From NCBI GenBank assembly GCA_040218145.1, contig JAVJQK010000105.1, positions 175,211 to 239,210 of the forward strand: 64,000 nt of DNA, read 5' to 3'. The notes beneath the pieces are model-generated. The model worked only from the letters and a program-made list of their open reading frames with translations, was not told the DNA's origin and did not search any database. The translations under genes were made by a program, and so were the position numbers. Positions 1 through 6,782 of the stretch are shown here, piece by piece. The first letter of the stretch is position 1; each line of letters starts with the position of its first letter. Origin of the DNA: Sandaracinaceae bacterium (GTDB lineage Bacteria; Myxococcota_A; Polyangia; Polyangiales; Sandaracinaceae).

Positions 1-113
1 GCCGTCACCGTCACCTCTCCGGAGGGCTCCGGGCAATCGGCCACGACCCGGGGCGGCGGGGTCGGGCTGGAGGCGCATCCGAGGAAGAGCAGGCTGAACA
101 GAGCGCGTCGCAT
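1..113 (-). CDS. Lipoprotein N-terminus (partial)
   Basis: Only the first 37 codons are inside the window; the gene runs off the left edge. The reading begins at an ATG (113) and encodes MRRALFSLLFLGC followed by a Ser/Thr/Pro-rich stretch. That is a short basic n-region, a hydrophobic core and a lipobox (LFLGC, Cys13), so the mature protein should be lipidated and membrane-anchored. Nothing beyond residue 37 can be seen, so no function is assigned. It is read in the same direction as the Nudix gene just upstream of it (28 bp gap). Confidence 0.6.
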   Translation of the reverse strand, partial: MRRALFSLLFLGCASSPTPPPRVVADCPEPSGEVTVT

Positions 114-141
114 GGCCCGAGAGTAGCGCGTCGCGGCCCGG

Positions 142-912
142 TCAGACGGCCGAGCGACGCACGAACCGGTAGAGCGCGGCGGGGCGGTGGTCGACGTCGC
201 GCTGGCGCTCGCCCGTCGCCTCGAGCTGTCCGGACGCGAGCATGCGGCGGCGGAAGCTGTCCTTGTTCAGCGGACGGTCGAGCACGACCTCGTGCACGCG
301 CTGGAGCTGGCGCAGGGTGAAGCGCGGAGGGAGGAGCTGGAACCCGATCGGCGTGTAGTCGAGCTTCCCGCGGATGCGCTTGACCGCCATGCCGAGGATG
401 TCCGCGTGGTCGAACGCAAGCTCGGCCGGCTCACCGTCGATCGACACGTCCACCGGCCCGCCCGTCTCGCCCTCCCAGGGCACCGCGAGGCGCGCCGTCA
501 GGGCGGGGTGTTCCTCCTGGTCGATCGCCTCGAAGCGCTTGGCGTCCACCAGCGCGTAGTGCGCCACGGTGACGACGCGGGTCCGCGGGTCGCGCTCCAC
601 CGCGCCGAAGGTGTAGAGCTGCTCCAGGAAGACGTCTCGCAGCCCGGCCTTGGTGAGCAGCACGCGCTCGGCCGCCTCCTCGATCGACTCGTCCATGCGC
701 ACGAAGCCGCCGGGCAGGGCGGCCGCGCCGTCCCAGGGGTGCTCGGTGCGACGCACGAGGAGGGTCGCGAGCGCGTCGTCCACCACGCTCAGGAGCGCGA
801 CGTCCACCGTGAGCGACGGGCGCTCGTACGCGCTCGCGTCGTAGCCGGCGAGGAACTCGGCTTCGGTCTGGGGCTTCTTCGGTCGGCGTCTCTTGGGGGG
901 TGACTTCGGCAT
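142..912 (-). CDS. NrtR-like Nudix-domain transcriptional regulator
   Basis: 256 aa. A basic N-tail is followed by a Nudix domain (about residues 32-170) and a C-terminal winged-helix (about 190-250), the layout of NrtR regulators, which sense ADP-ribose-type ligands and control NAD-related genes. The Nudix box is degenerate: Gly69, Glu75, Arg83 and Gly90 fit the consensus, but the three catalytic glutamates after the arginine are Val84, Thr87 and Lys88. Hydrolase activity is therefore unlikely and ligand sensing more likely. The ATG at 912 lies 37 bp from the divergent gene at 950, so one short region holds both promoters. No NAD biosynthesis gene is visible nearby, so its target is unknown. 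Confidence 0.82.
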   Translation of the reverse strand: MPKSPPKRRRPKKPQTEAEFLAGYDASAYERPSLTVDVALLSVVDDALATLLVRRTEHPWDGAAALPGGFVRMDESIEEAAERVLLTKAGLRDVFLEQLYTFGAVERDPRTRVVTVAHYALVDAKRFEAIDQEEHPALTARLAVPWEGETGGPVDVSIDGEPAELAFDHADILGMAVKRIRGKLDYTPIGFQLLPPRFTLRQLQRVHEVVLDRPLNKDSFRRRMLASGQLEATGERQRDVDHRPAALYRFVRRSAV

Positions 913-949
913 GTTCGCGCGCTCGAGCGTCCGAGGGCATCATCGAGAG

Positions 950-1441
950 ATGGATCTCGGACCTTGTACCGCATGCGCGCGCCACGTCCGCCTCGATGAG
1001 ATGCGCTGCCCGTTCTGTGGTTCCGCCGCGCTCGCGCGCCCCGGCGCCGTCCGGACGGTGAGCCGGCGCGCCTTCACCCGCGCCGCGGTCTTCGTCGGCG
1101 CGGCGGTGCTCGGCGCCTGCGGCGGCGACGAGATCGCCTACGAAGGCGAGGAGACGGGGACGGGCGGCGGCGAGGAGACCGACTTCGCCTCCGACACCGA
1201 CGCCGATGGTTCGGACCCGCAGACGCGCGAGCATGACGAGCGCCAGACGCAGCAGATCCAGGAGCGGGAGCGGCAGGCGGAGGAGCGCCGGCTCCGTGAC
1301 GAGCGCGCGATGGAGGAGCTCGAGCGGCAGCGGGAGCTCGAGGAGCAGGACTGGCGCGATCAACGCCGGCACCGGAACCCGTGCGTGGACGGCGTGTGCC
1401 CGCCCTACGGCACGCCGCCCGCGCGCGACCTGCTGGTCTGA
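950..1441 (+). CDS. Zinc-ribbon protein with internal Tat-like lipoprotein signal
   Basis: 163 aa, function unknown. I chose the ATG at 950 because the protein then opens directly with a zinc ribbon: Cys6-x2-Cys9 and Cys20-x2-Cys23. A twin-arginine motif follows (SRRAF, residues 38-42), then a hydrophobic run ending in a lipobox (VLGAC, Cys57). After that come a Gly/Glu/Asp-rich linker, a highly charged Glu/Arg/Gln coiled-coil segment (about 90-140) and a short Cys-containing tail. If the lipobox is used, the zinc ribbon is the cytoplasmic part and would be removed on cleavage; if not, it is a cytoplasmic domain of a membrane-anchored protein. A start at 893 would add 19 residues without a recognisable feature. 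Confidence 0.6.
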   Translation: MDLGPCTACARHVRLDEMRCPFCGSAALARPGAVRTVSRRAFTRAAVFVGAAVLGACGGDEIAYEGEETGTGGGEETDFASDTDADGSDPQTREHDERQTQQIQERERQAEERRLRDERAMEELERQRELEEQDWRDQRRHRNPCVDGVCPPYGTPPARDLLV

Positions 1442-1494
1442 GCTGGCGCGTCCGAGCTGGCAGACGCGCGGCGGCCGGTGCACGCTCCGTTCGT

Positions 1495-2601
1495 ATGGAA
1501 GTCCTGACGATCCCCTCCGGTCTCGACGCCCGCGGCCGTGGGCGCGTGCACGGCGAGCACTTTCGCGCGCGCATCCACGAGATCGCGCAGCTCCGCCTCG
1601 AGCTCGCCCTCTCCCAGGGCAAGTTCGCGTCCTCCATGGAGGTCGTCGAGACGGCGCGGCTGCACCTGCCGGTGCTCGAGGGCTTCGACGCGCCGCTCCA
1701 CGCGGAGCTGCTCGGGATCGCCGAGGGCGCCGACCTCGACCCGGCCAAGCTGGTGGTGCTCAACCACTACACCGACCTGAAGGACGTCGACCCGAAGCGG
1801 CTCGATCCGTCGAAGGGCGGGGAGGGCACGGGCAACGAGGACGAGGACTGCTCGGTCGTGCTCGCCGGCACCCCGGAGGGCGTGTTCCTGGCGCAGACCT
1901 GGGACATGCACGGCAGCGTCGAGCCCTACGTGTGCCTGCTGAGCCTGCCCGAGCACGACGGCCGGCCGGCGCTCCACACCTTCACCATCACGGGCTGCCT
2001 CGCCCTCGCGGGCATGAACGCGCACGGCGTCGGGGTGAGCATCAACAACCTCAAGTCCCACGACGCGCGGGTCGGCGTGGTCTGGCCCGCCCTCGTCCGG
2101 CGCCTGCTCGCCGAGGACAACGCGAGCGCGGCCAAGCACGTGCTGATGACCGCGCCGATGTCGAGCGGCCACCACTACGCCATCTGCGACGGCGAGCGCG
2201 GCTATGGCGTGGAGACGAGCGGCGAGAAGAAGGCGGTGATCTTCGACGCCACCTTCGCGACCGAGCCCGGCGCCCGCCTCATCCACACCAACCACTGCGT
2301 CGACCCCGGCGTGGCGTCGGTGAGCTGGGTGAGCGACTGGTCGACGAGCTACGACCGGCACGACTGGCTCACCCGTTCCGTCGAGGCGCGGGCGATCGAG
2401 GGGCGCGACGACCTCTGGTCACGCCTCGCCACGCACGAGGGCTACCCCCGAAGCGTCTGCACGCACCTCGCGAGCGACGAGCAGCCGCACGCGATGAAGA
2501 CCTGCGGCGCCATGCTCTGCGACTTCGGCAGCCGGACCCTCTACGCCCACCATGGTTGCATTCACGGCGTCATGCCGACGCCCTTCGGGTTCGACGCGTG
2601 A
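1495..2601 (+). CDS. C45-family autoproteolytic acyltransferase/hydrolase
   Basis: 368 aa. It resembles the acyl-CoA:6-aminopenicillanate acyltransferase (peptidase C45) family, Ntn-hydrolases that cleave themselves to expose a catalytic N-terminal Cys. The expected Cys-Ser pair is at Cys119 (motif DEDCSVV), followed by the typical TWDMHG and a central INNL strand. The ATG at 1495 was chosen because the family fold starts immediately; the reading frame is open further upstream but over sequence belonging to the previous gene. The stop overlaps the GTG start of the aminotransferase (GTGA), so the two are probably translationally coupled. The family acts on amide or thioester bonds; the actual substrate here is unknown. 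Confidence 0.82.
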   Translation: MEVLTIPSGLDARGRGRVHGEHFRARIHEIAQLRLELALSQGKFASSMEVVETARLHLPVLEGFDAPLHAELLGIAEGADLDPAKLVVLNHYTDLKDVDPKRLDPSKGGEGTGNEDEDCSVVLAGTPEGVFLAQTWDMHGSVEPYVCLLSLPEHDGRPALHTFTITGCLALAGMNAHGVGVSINNLKSHDARVGVVWPALVRRLLAEDNASAAKHVLMTAPMSSGHHYAICDGERGYGVETSGEKKAVIFDATFATEPGARLIHTNHCVDPGVASVSWVSDWSTSYDRHDWLTRSVEARAIEGRDDLWSRLATHEGYPRSVCTHLASDEQPHAMKTCGAMLCDFGSRTLYAHHGCIHGVMPTPFGFDA

Positions 2602-3839
2602 GCGAGGAGCCCTTCTTCTTCACCTGGAGCGTCCAGCGGGACGCTAAGGGGCTCGAGATCGTCGGCGGCGAAGGCGCGTTCTTCGACACCGCGGACGGAG
2701 AGCGCTGGCTCGACTTCGGGAGCCTCATCTATCACGCCAACCTCGGCCACGGGCACGGCCGAATGGTCGAGGCGATCAAGGCGCAGGCGGACCGCCTCTG
2801 CCTGACCATGCCCAAGGCGATCTACCCGGAGAAGCGCGCCCTCGCGCAGAAGCTCCTCGAGCTGGCTGGGCCCGAGTACGGGAAGGTCTTCTTCACGCTC
2901 GGCGGCAGCGAGGCGAACGAGAACGCGCTCAAGATGGCGCGTCTGTTCACCGGGCGGCACAAGACCATCAGCCGCTATCGCAGCTACCACGGGGCGTCGA
3001 TGGGCGCGCTCTCGCTCACCGGTGACTACCGCCGGCCGCCGCTCGAGCCCGGGCTGCCCGGCGCGGTGAAGATGCTCGACTGCTACTGCGACGCCTGCCC
3101 CTTCGGCAAGACGGTCGACACCTGCGCGCGAGAGTGCGCCACGCAGCTCGACGAGATCCTGCCGATGGAGGCCAACGTCGCCGCGGTCTTCCTCGAGAGC
3201 GTCCCGGGCGCGAACGGCGTGCTCATCCCGCCCGACGACTACTGGCCGAAGGTGCGCGAGGCCTGCGATCGGCACGGCGCGCTGCTCGTGGCCGACGAGG
3301 TGCTCTGCGGCTTCGGCCGGACGGGGAAGTGGTTCGGCTACCAGCACTGGGACGTGTTGCCGGACATGATCACCGTCAGCAAGGGCCTGACCGGCGGCTA
3401 CGGCGTGCTCGGCGCGGTGATCGTCAAGCGGCACGTCGCGGACTTCTTCGAGGAGCGCACCCTGCTCGCGGGTCTCACCCACTACGCGCACCCGCTCGGG
3501 GTCGCGGCCGCGCTCGAGGCGATCGCGGTGTACGAAGACGAGGGCCTCATCGAGCGCGCCGCCGCGCTCGGCCCGAAGCTCCTCGCCGCCCTGCGCGAGC
3601 TCGCCGTCTCCGAGCCCCGCGTCCGCCACGTCCGCGGCCTCGGCTTGCTCGCCGCGCTCGAGCTCGACGCCGACGACGCGACCCTCGCCCGTCTCGCCGG
3701 TGAGCTCGCCGCCCGCCGCCTCTACGTGCACGTCCGCTCGCGCGAGAAGACCCTCGTCATCGCGCCCCCGCTATGCATTCAGGAAGAATCGTTGCACGAC
3801 GGGGTCCGCCGCATCGCGGACGCGCTCGGGTCAGTCTGA
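2598..3839 (+). CDS. Class III (omega) PLP aminotransferase
   Basis: 413 aa from a GTG at 2598 that overlaps the upstream stop. It shows the fold-type I class III pattern: GGSEANENA (about residues 102-110) for cofactor phosphate contacts, VADEVLCGFGRTG with the pyridine-binding Asp233, and Lys262 in ITVSKGLTGGYG as the Schiff-base lysine. A Cys-rich segment at about 162-180 (CYCDACPFG) is common among taurine- and beta-alanine-type transaminases and is not unusual. The substrate cannot be read from sequence. Coupling to the C45 acyltransferase suggests a shared pathway, perhaps acylating or deacylating an amine made or used by this enzyme (inference). The 3' end overlaps the convergent AraC gene by 9 bp. 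Confidence 0.9.
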   Translation: MSEEPFFFTWSVQRDAKGLEIVGGEGAFFDTADGERWLDFGSLIYHANLGHGHGRMVEAIKAQADRLCLTMPKAIYPEKRALAQKLLELAGPEYGKVFFTLGGSEANENALKMARLFTGRHKTISRYRSYHGASMGALSLTGDYRRPPLEPGLPGAVKMLDCYCDACPFGKTVDTCARECATQLDEILPMEANVAAVFLESVPGANGVLIPPDDYWPKVREACDRHGALLVADEVLCGFGRTGKWFGYQHWDVLPDMITVSKGLTGGYGVLGAVIVKRHVADFFEERTLLAGLTHYAHPLGVAAALEAIAVYEDEGLIERAAALGPKLLAALRELAVSEPRVRHVRGLGLLAALELDADDATLARLAGELAARRLYVHVRSREKTLVIAPPLCIQEESLHDGVRRIADALGSV

Positions 3840-4817
3840 CGGGCCGGCCCTCGGGAACCAGCGTCGCGTGGCCCGCCGCAGGACTCGCGCGTCCGCGAAG
3901 CCGAGGCGGGCGGCCAGCGCGTCCTGGGTGAGCGACTCCTCGACCGAGAGGCGCGCGAGCTCGTCGCGACGGACGGCGTCGAGCAGCGCCCGGAACGAGG
4001 CCCCCGCCTCGGCCAGGCGTCGGTGGAGGGTGCGCTCGCTGACGCCGCATCGTCTGGCGACGGCGGCTGCGCGGGTGTCGCGCTCGCCGAGCGCCGCGCG
4101 GAGCTCGAGGCGGACCCGCTCGGGCCAGCTCTGCGCGCGCATGGCATCACGCTCCGCCAGGAGGGTGGAGGCGTGGGCGAGCACGATCGGGCCCAGGCCG
4201 GGCTCGAGGGGGGCGAGGTTCGGGAGCGCGAGGTGGTCGCGGTCCATGAGCAGCTCGGTCGCGGGCTGCTCGAACGAGACTGGACACCGGAAGACGTCCT
4301 CGTAGGCGCCGAGCGGCGCGCGCGGGCGATGCGCGAACCGAACGGCGAGCGGAGAGAAGTCGCTGCCAGCCAGGATGCGCGCGGTGCCCACCATGTCGGC
4401 GAGGTGGAACTCGAGCGTCGACGCCAACGCTGGCGCCTCCGGGGTACGGAGCGCGACCGCGCCGCGCCCGACGACCTGCTCGAACGTGAACGCGTCGGTG
4501 ACGAGCGGCCAGAAGGCGAGCATGGTCTCGATCGCGCCGCCCATGGTGGAGGCGGTTCGACACGCGAAGGCGACCGCGCTCTGACCGTGGGCCGGCGCGA
4601 GGGCCCCGCACCGTGCGGGAAACGCCGGGCCGAGCGCGCGGGTCGCCGTGTCGAGCATGCGCCGCACGTCGGCGGCGAGCACCACGCGCGCAGGGAGCGC
4701 GACGTCGCGCCCGCGCACGTCTGGGGGCAGCGGCAGCTCGAGGCCCTCGCGACCGGCGGCCGAACGGACGTGGTGTGCGCTGAGCGCGGTCTCGGTTGGC
4801 AGCGAGAGTCCGGTCAT
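3831..4817 (-). CDS. AraC-family transcriptional regulator
   Basis: 328 aa with ATG at 4817; an earlier in-frame ATG at 4883 would add 22 residues and overlap the divergent gene. The N-terminal two thirds match the arabinose-binding-like domain of the OruR/GadX-type AraC group. The C-terminal ~90 residues carry the two helix-turn-helix motifs, including CGVSERTLHRRLAEAG and LAARLGFADARVLRRATRRW. The last helix is typical of the family (normally F-x2-P-x-R; here the end is WFPRAG). It converges on and overlaps the aminotransferase gene by 9 bp, so control of the C45/aminotransferase pair is plausible but unproven. Confidence 0.85.
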   Translation of the reverse strand: MTGLSLPTETALSAHHVRSAAGREGLELPLPPDVRGRDVALPARVVLAADVRRMLDTATRALGPAFPARCGALAPAHGQSAVAFACRTASTMGGAIETMLAFWPLVTDAFTFEQVVGRGAVALRTPEAPALASTLEFHLADMVGTARILAGSDFSPLAVRFAHRPRAPLGAYEDVFRCPVSFEQPATELLMDRDHLALPNLAPLEPGLGPIVLAHASTLLAERDAMRAQSWPERVRLELRAALGERDTRAAAVARRCGVSERTLHRRLAEAGASFRALLDAVRRDELARLSVEESLTQDALAARLGFADARVLRRATRRWFPRAGPSD

Positions 4818-4868
4818 TGGCAGCGAGGGTCCGTTCGTCCCTGGCGGAGGCCACGCAGGCTGTTCGGC

Positions 4869-5309
4869 ATGATCGAACGCCAACCTCTCTCGTTGCTTCT
4901 CTCCATCACGGGTCTCGGCGCCCGCGATGGCTTCGCGAGCCCAGACCCCGACGCCACGACCCCGTGGGGGAACGACGCCGGGACCGGCGGCGTGGCCAAC
5001 GCGGGAGTCGAGCCTCCCGACGACGACACGGGCGCCCCGGCGGCGCCCGACGCGGGCCCCGCCTGCCCACGAATCCTCGGCACGTGGGAACTGACCGGGA
5101 CCCGCGCCACGCGCCGCTGCGTCATCGACCCGACCGGCTGCGACGGCAGCGTGCCCTTCGAGGGAGCCGTCACGGCCGCGGGCGAGGTGTCCTTCTCCGG
5201 GCCACCCGGCTCCTGCACGGGCGCTGTTCGCGGGGATCGCTGCGATGGGTCCTGCACGGGGCTCGGCGGCTTCGTGTGCACGTACTCTGCCATGCGAGCG
5301 GGGTCGTGA
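4869..5309 (+). CDS. Small secreted protein, unknown function
   Basis: 146 aa. A hydrophobic N-terminus (about residues 7-17) is followed by a long Asp/Pro/Gly/Ala-rich linker, then a C-terminal region of about 70 residues that begins CPRILGTWELTG and has six cysteines, suggesting a disulfide-bonded domain. The linker resembles those of the many lipoproteins in this window, but there is no lipobox Cys after the hydrophobic stretch, so the start or the anchoring mode is uncertain. The stop TGA overlaps the ATG of the next gene (TGATG), implying co-translation. Confidence 0.5.
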   Translation: MIERQPLSLLLSITGLGARDGFASPDPDATTPWGNDAGTGGVANAGVEPPDDDTGAPAAPDAGPACPRILGTWELTGTRATRRCVIDPTGCDGSVPFEGAVTAAGEVSFSGPPGSCTGAVRGDRCDGSCTGLGGFVCTYSAMRAGS

Positions 5310-5656
5310 TGCGGACCGCGGTATGGATGATGCTCACGGTCGCCTCGGCCGCGCTGCTCGCCTCGGGTTGCAATGGGGCGAGCTGCGAGACGCTGTGCCG
5401 CGAGGCGCAGGACCGCGACTGCACGACGATCCGCGGTGACTGCGGGAGGGCCTGCGCGGGCCTCGCCGCGGCGTCGGCGAAGGCGGGGTGCGGCGCGGAG
5501 GAGGAGGCCTATGTGGGCTGTTCGGGGGGCGGCGATGTCTGCTCCACCGACGCTCGCTGCGGGGGCCAGGAGACCGCGCTCGGCAACTGCCTCGCCCCGT
5601 TCTGTGCGGCGAACCCCGGCGACCCGGACTGTCGGACGGTGGTCGGCGCTTTCTGA
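5309..5656 (+). CDS. Cysteine-rich small lipoprotein
   Basis: 115 aa. The signal peptide ends in a clear lipobox (LLASGC, Cys21). The mature part has more than a dozen Cys residues spaced like a compact disulfide-bonded domain, with CETLCREAQDRDC near the start and two further CxxxC-type clusters. The family was not recognised. The start overlaps the previous stop (TGATG), so the two small exported proteins form a pair. A perfect 42-bp palindrome begins 16 bp after the stop. Confidence 0.65.
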   Translation: MRTAVWMMLTVASAALLASGCNGASCETLCREAQDRDCTTIRGDCGRACAGLAAASAKAGCGAEEEAYVGCSGGGDVCSTDARCGGQETALGNCLAPFCAANPGDPDCRTVVGAF

Positions 5657-5671
5657 CGCATCGAGCGGACG

Positions 5672-5713
5672 GTGGCCACCGCTTCACGCTCCGGAGCGTG
5701 AAGCGGTGGCCAC
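5672..5713. repeat. Perfect 42-bp palindrome (hairpin, possible terminator)
   Basis: Positions 5672-5692 and 5693-5713 are exact reverse complements with no spacer (centre CCGG). It lies between the Cys-rich lipoprotein (stop 5656) and the pirin gene (start 5752). As RNA it could fold into a 21-bp stem with almost no loop. There is no T-run on either side, so it is not a classic intrinsic terminator. It could be a REP-like element or a protein-binding site. Confidence 0.75.
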
Positions 5714-5751
5714 GCTTGCGTACAGAAGGTGACGGCTCCACGGATCGGCGC

Positions 5752-6750
5752 ATGACGATCCTCGAGCGCGTGCCCCTCGGCTTCCCGTGGAAGACCTGGG
5801 ATCCCTTCCTCTTCTGCGTCCATCACCTCGACCGCTACCCCGAGGGGGACGCGCGCATGGCGCCGAAGGCGTCGCTCGCGGGCCGTCGCCTCGGGATGGA
5901 CTTCGACGGTAAGGACGGCTGGAGCATGTACCACGGCGAGGTGGTGCCCGGGTTCCCGGCGCATCCTCACCGCGGCTTCGAGACGGTCACCATCGCGCGG
6001 CGCGGCTACATCGACCACGCGGACTCGCTCGGCGCGACGGCGCGCTTCGGGCACGGTGACGTGCAGTGGGTCACCGCCGGCAGCGGGGTCGTGCACTCGG
6101 AGATGTTCCCGCTCGTGCGACAGGACGCGCCGAACCCGACCGAGCTGTTCCAGATCTGGCTCAACCTGCCGCGCGCCTCGAAGATGGTCGCGCCCCACTT
6201 CACGATGCTCTGGAGCGAGCAGATCCCGAGGCTGGTCGAGGACGGAGTCGACGTCGCGGTGGTCGCGGGCGCGATCGGAGAGCACCGGCCCCCCTCGCCG
6301 CCGCCGGACAGCTGGGCCGCCCGAGAGGACGCGGACGTGGCCATCTTCACGCTGAAGCTCGCGCCCGGCGCGTCGTTCACCCTGCCGCCTGCCCGGCCTG
6401 GGACGAACCGCGCCGTCTACTTCTTCGGCGGTGAGTCCCTGCGGCTCGGCGACGAGGCGCTCGCGCTGGGCAGCGGCGCGCGCGTGACGCCCGACGAGGC
6501 GCTGACGCTCTCCAACGGAGGCGCGGAGGCGGAGGTGCTCGTGCTGCAGGGCCGCCCGATCGGAGAGCCGGTGGTCCAGCACGGGCCCTTCGTGATGAAC
6601 AGCAAGCAGGAGATCCAGCAGACGTTCCTCGACTACCAGCGCACGCGCTTCGGGGGCTGGCCCTGGGACGACGACGCGCCGGTCCACCCGCGCGAGCGCG
6701 GCCGGTTCGCGATCCACGCGGACGGGTCGGAGGAGCACGCGGACGGGTAG
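5752..6750 (+). CDS. Pirin family protein
   Basis: 332 aa, bicupin. The N-terminal cupin has the metal ligands of pirins: His71 and His73 in HPHRGFET, then His115 and Glu117 in VVHSEMF. The pirin C-terminal domain follows, with GPFVMNSKQEIQQ near residues 283-295. Pirins are iron-binding proteins with quercetinase or redox-regulatory roles; which applies here is unknown. The ATG at 5752 gives the usual family N-terminus. It is about 40 residues longer than typical bacterial pirins, with an extended Asp/Gly-rich C-tail ending in a short repeat (HADGSEEHADG). Confidence 0.9.
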   Translation: MTILERVPLGFPWKTWDPFLFCVHHLDRYPEGDARMAPKASLAGRRLGMDFDGKDGWSMYHGEVVPGFPAHPHRGFETVTIARRGYIDHADSLGATARFGHGDVQWVTAGSGVVHSEMFPLVRQDAPNPTELFQIWLNLPRASKMVAPHFTMLWSEQIPRLVEDGVDVAVVAGAIGEHRPPSPPPDSWAAREDADVAIFTLKLAPGASFTLPPARPGTNRAVYFFGGESLRLGDEALALGSGARVTPDEALTLSNGGAEAEVLVLQGRPIGEPVVQHGPFVMNSKQEIQQTFLDYQRTRFGGWPWDDDAPVHPRERGRFAIHADGSEEHADG

Positions 6751-6770
6751 GCGGGGGAGGCCGCGGAGGG

Positions 6771-6776
6771 CATGCT
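6771..6776 (+). promoter_or_regulatory. Putative -10 box (CATGCT)
   Basis: CATGCT ends 6 nt before the ATG at 6783. With usual spacing, transcription would start at or next to the A of the ATG, giving a leaderless mRNA. No -35 box is evident and no Shine-Dalgarno sequence could fit. Confidence 0.35.
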
Positions 6777-6782
6777 GCGGCC

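Noticed and set aside
3081..3141. CxCxxC cluster in the aminotransferase as a possible metal site
   Set aside because: The CYCDACPFG-type segment is common in related class III aminotransferases and is not a special feature here.
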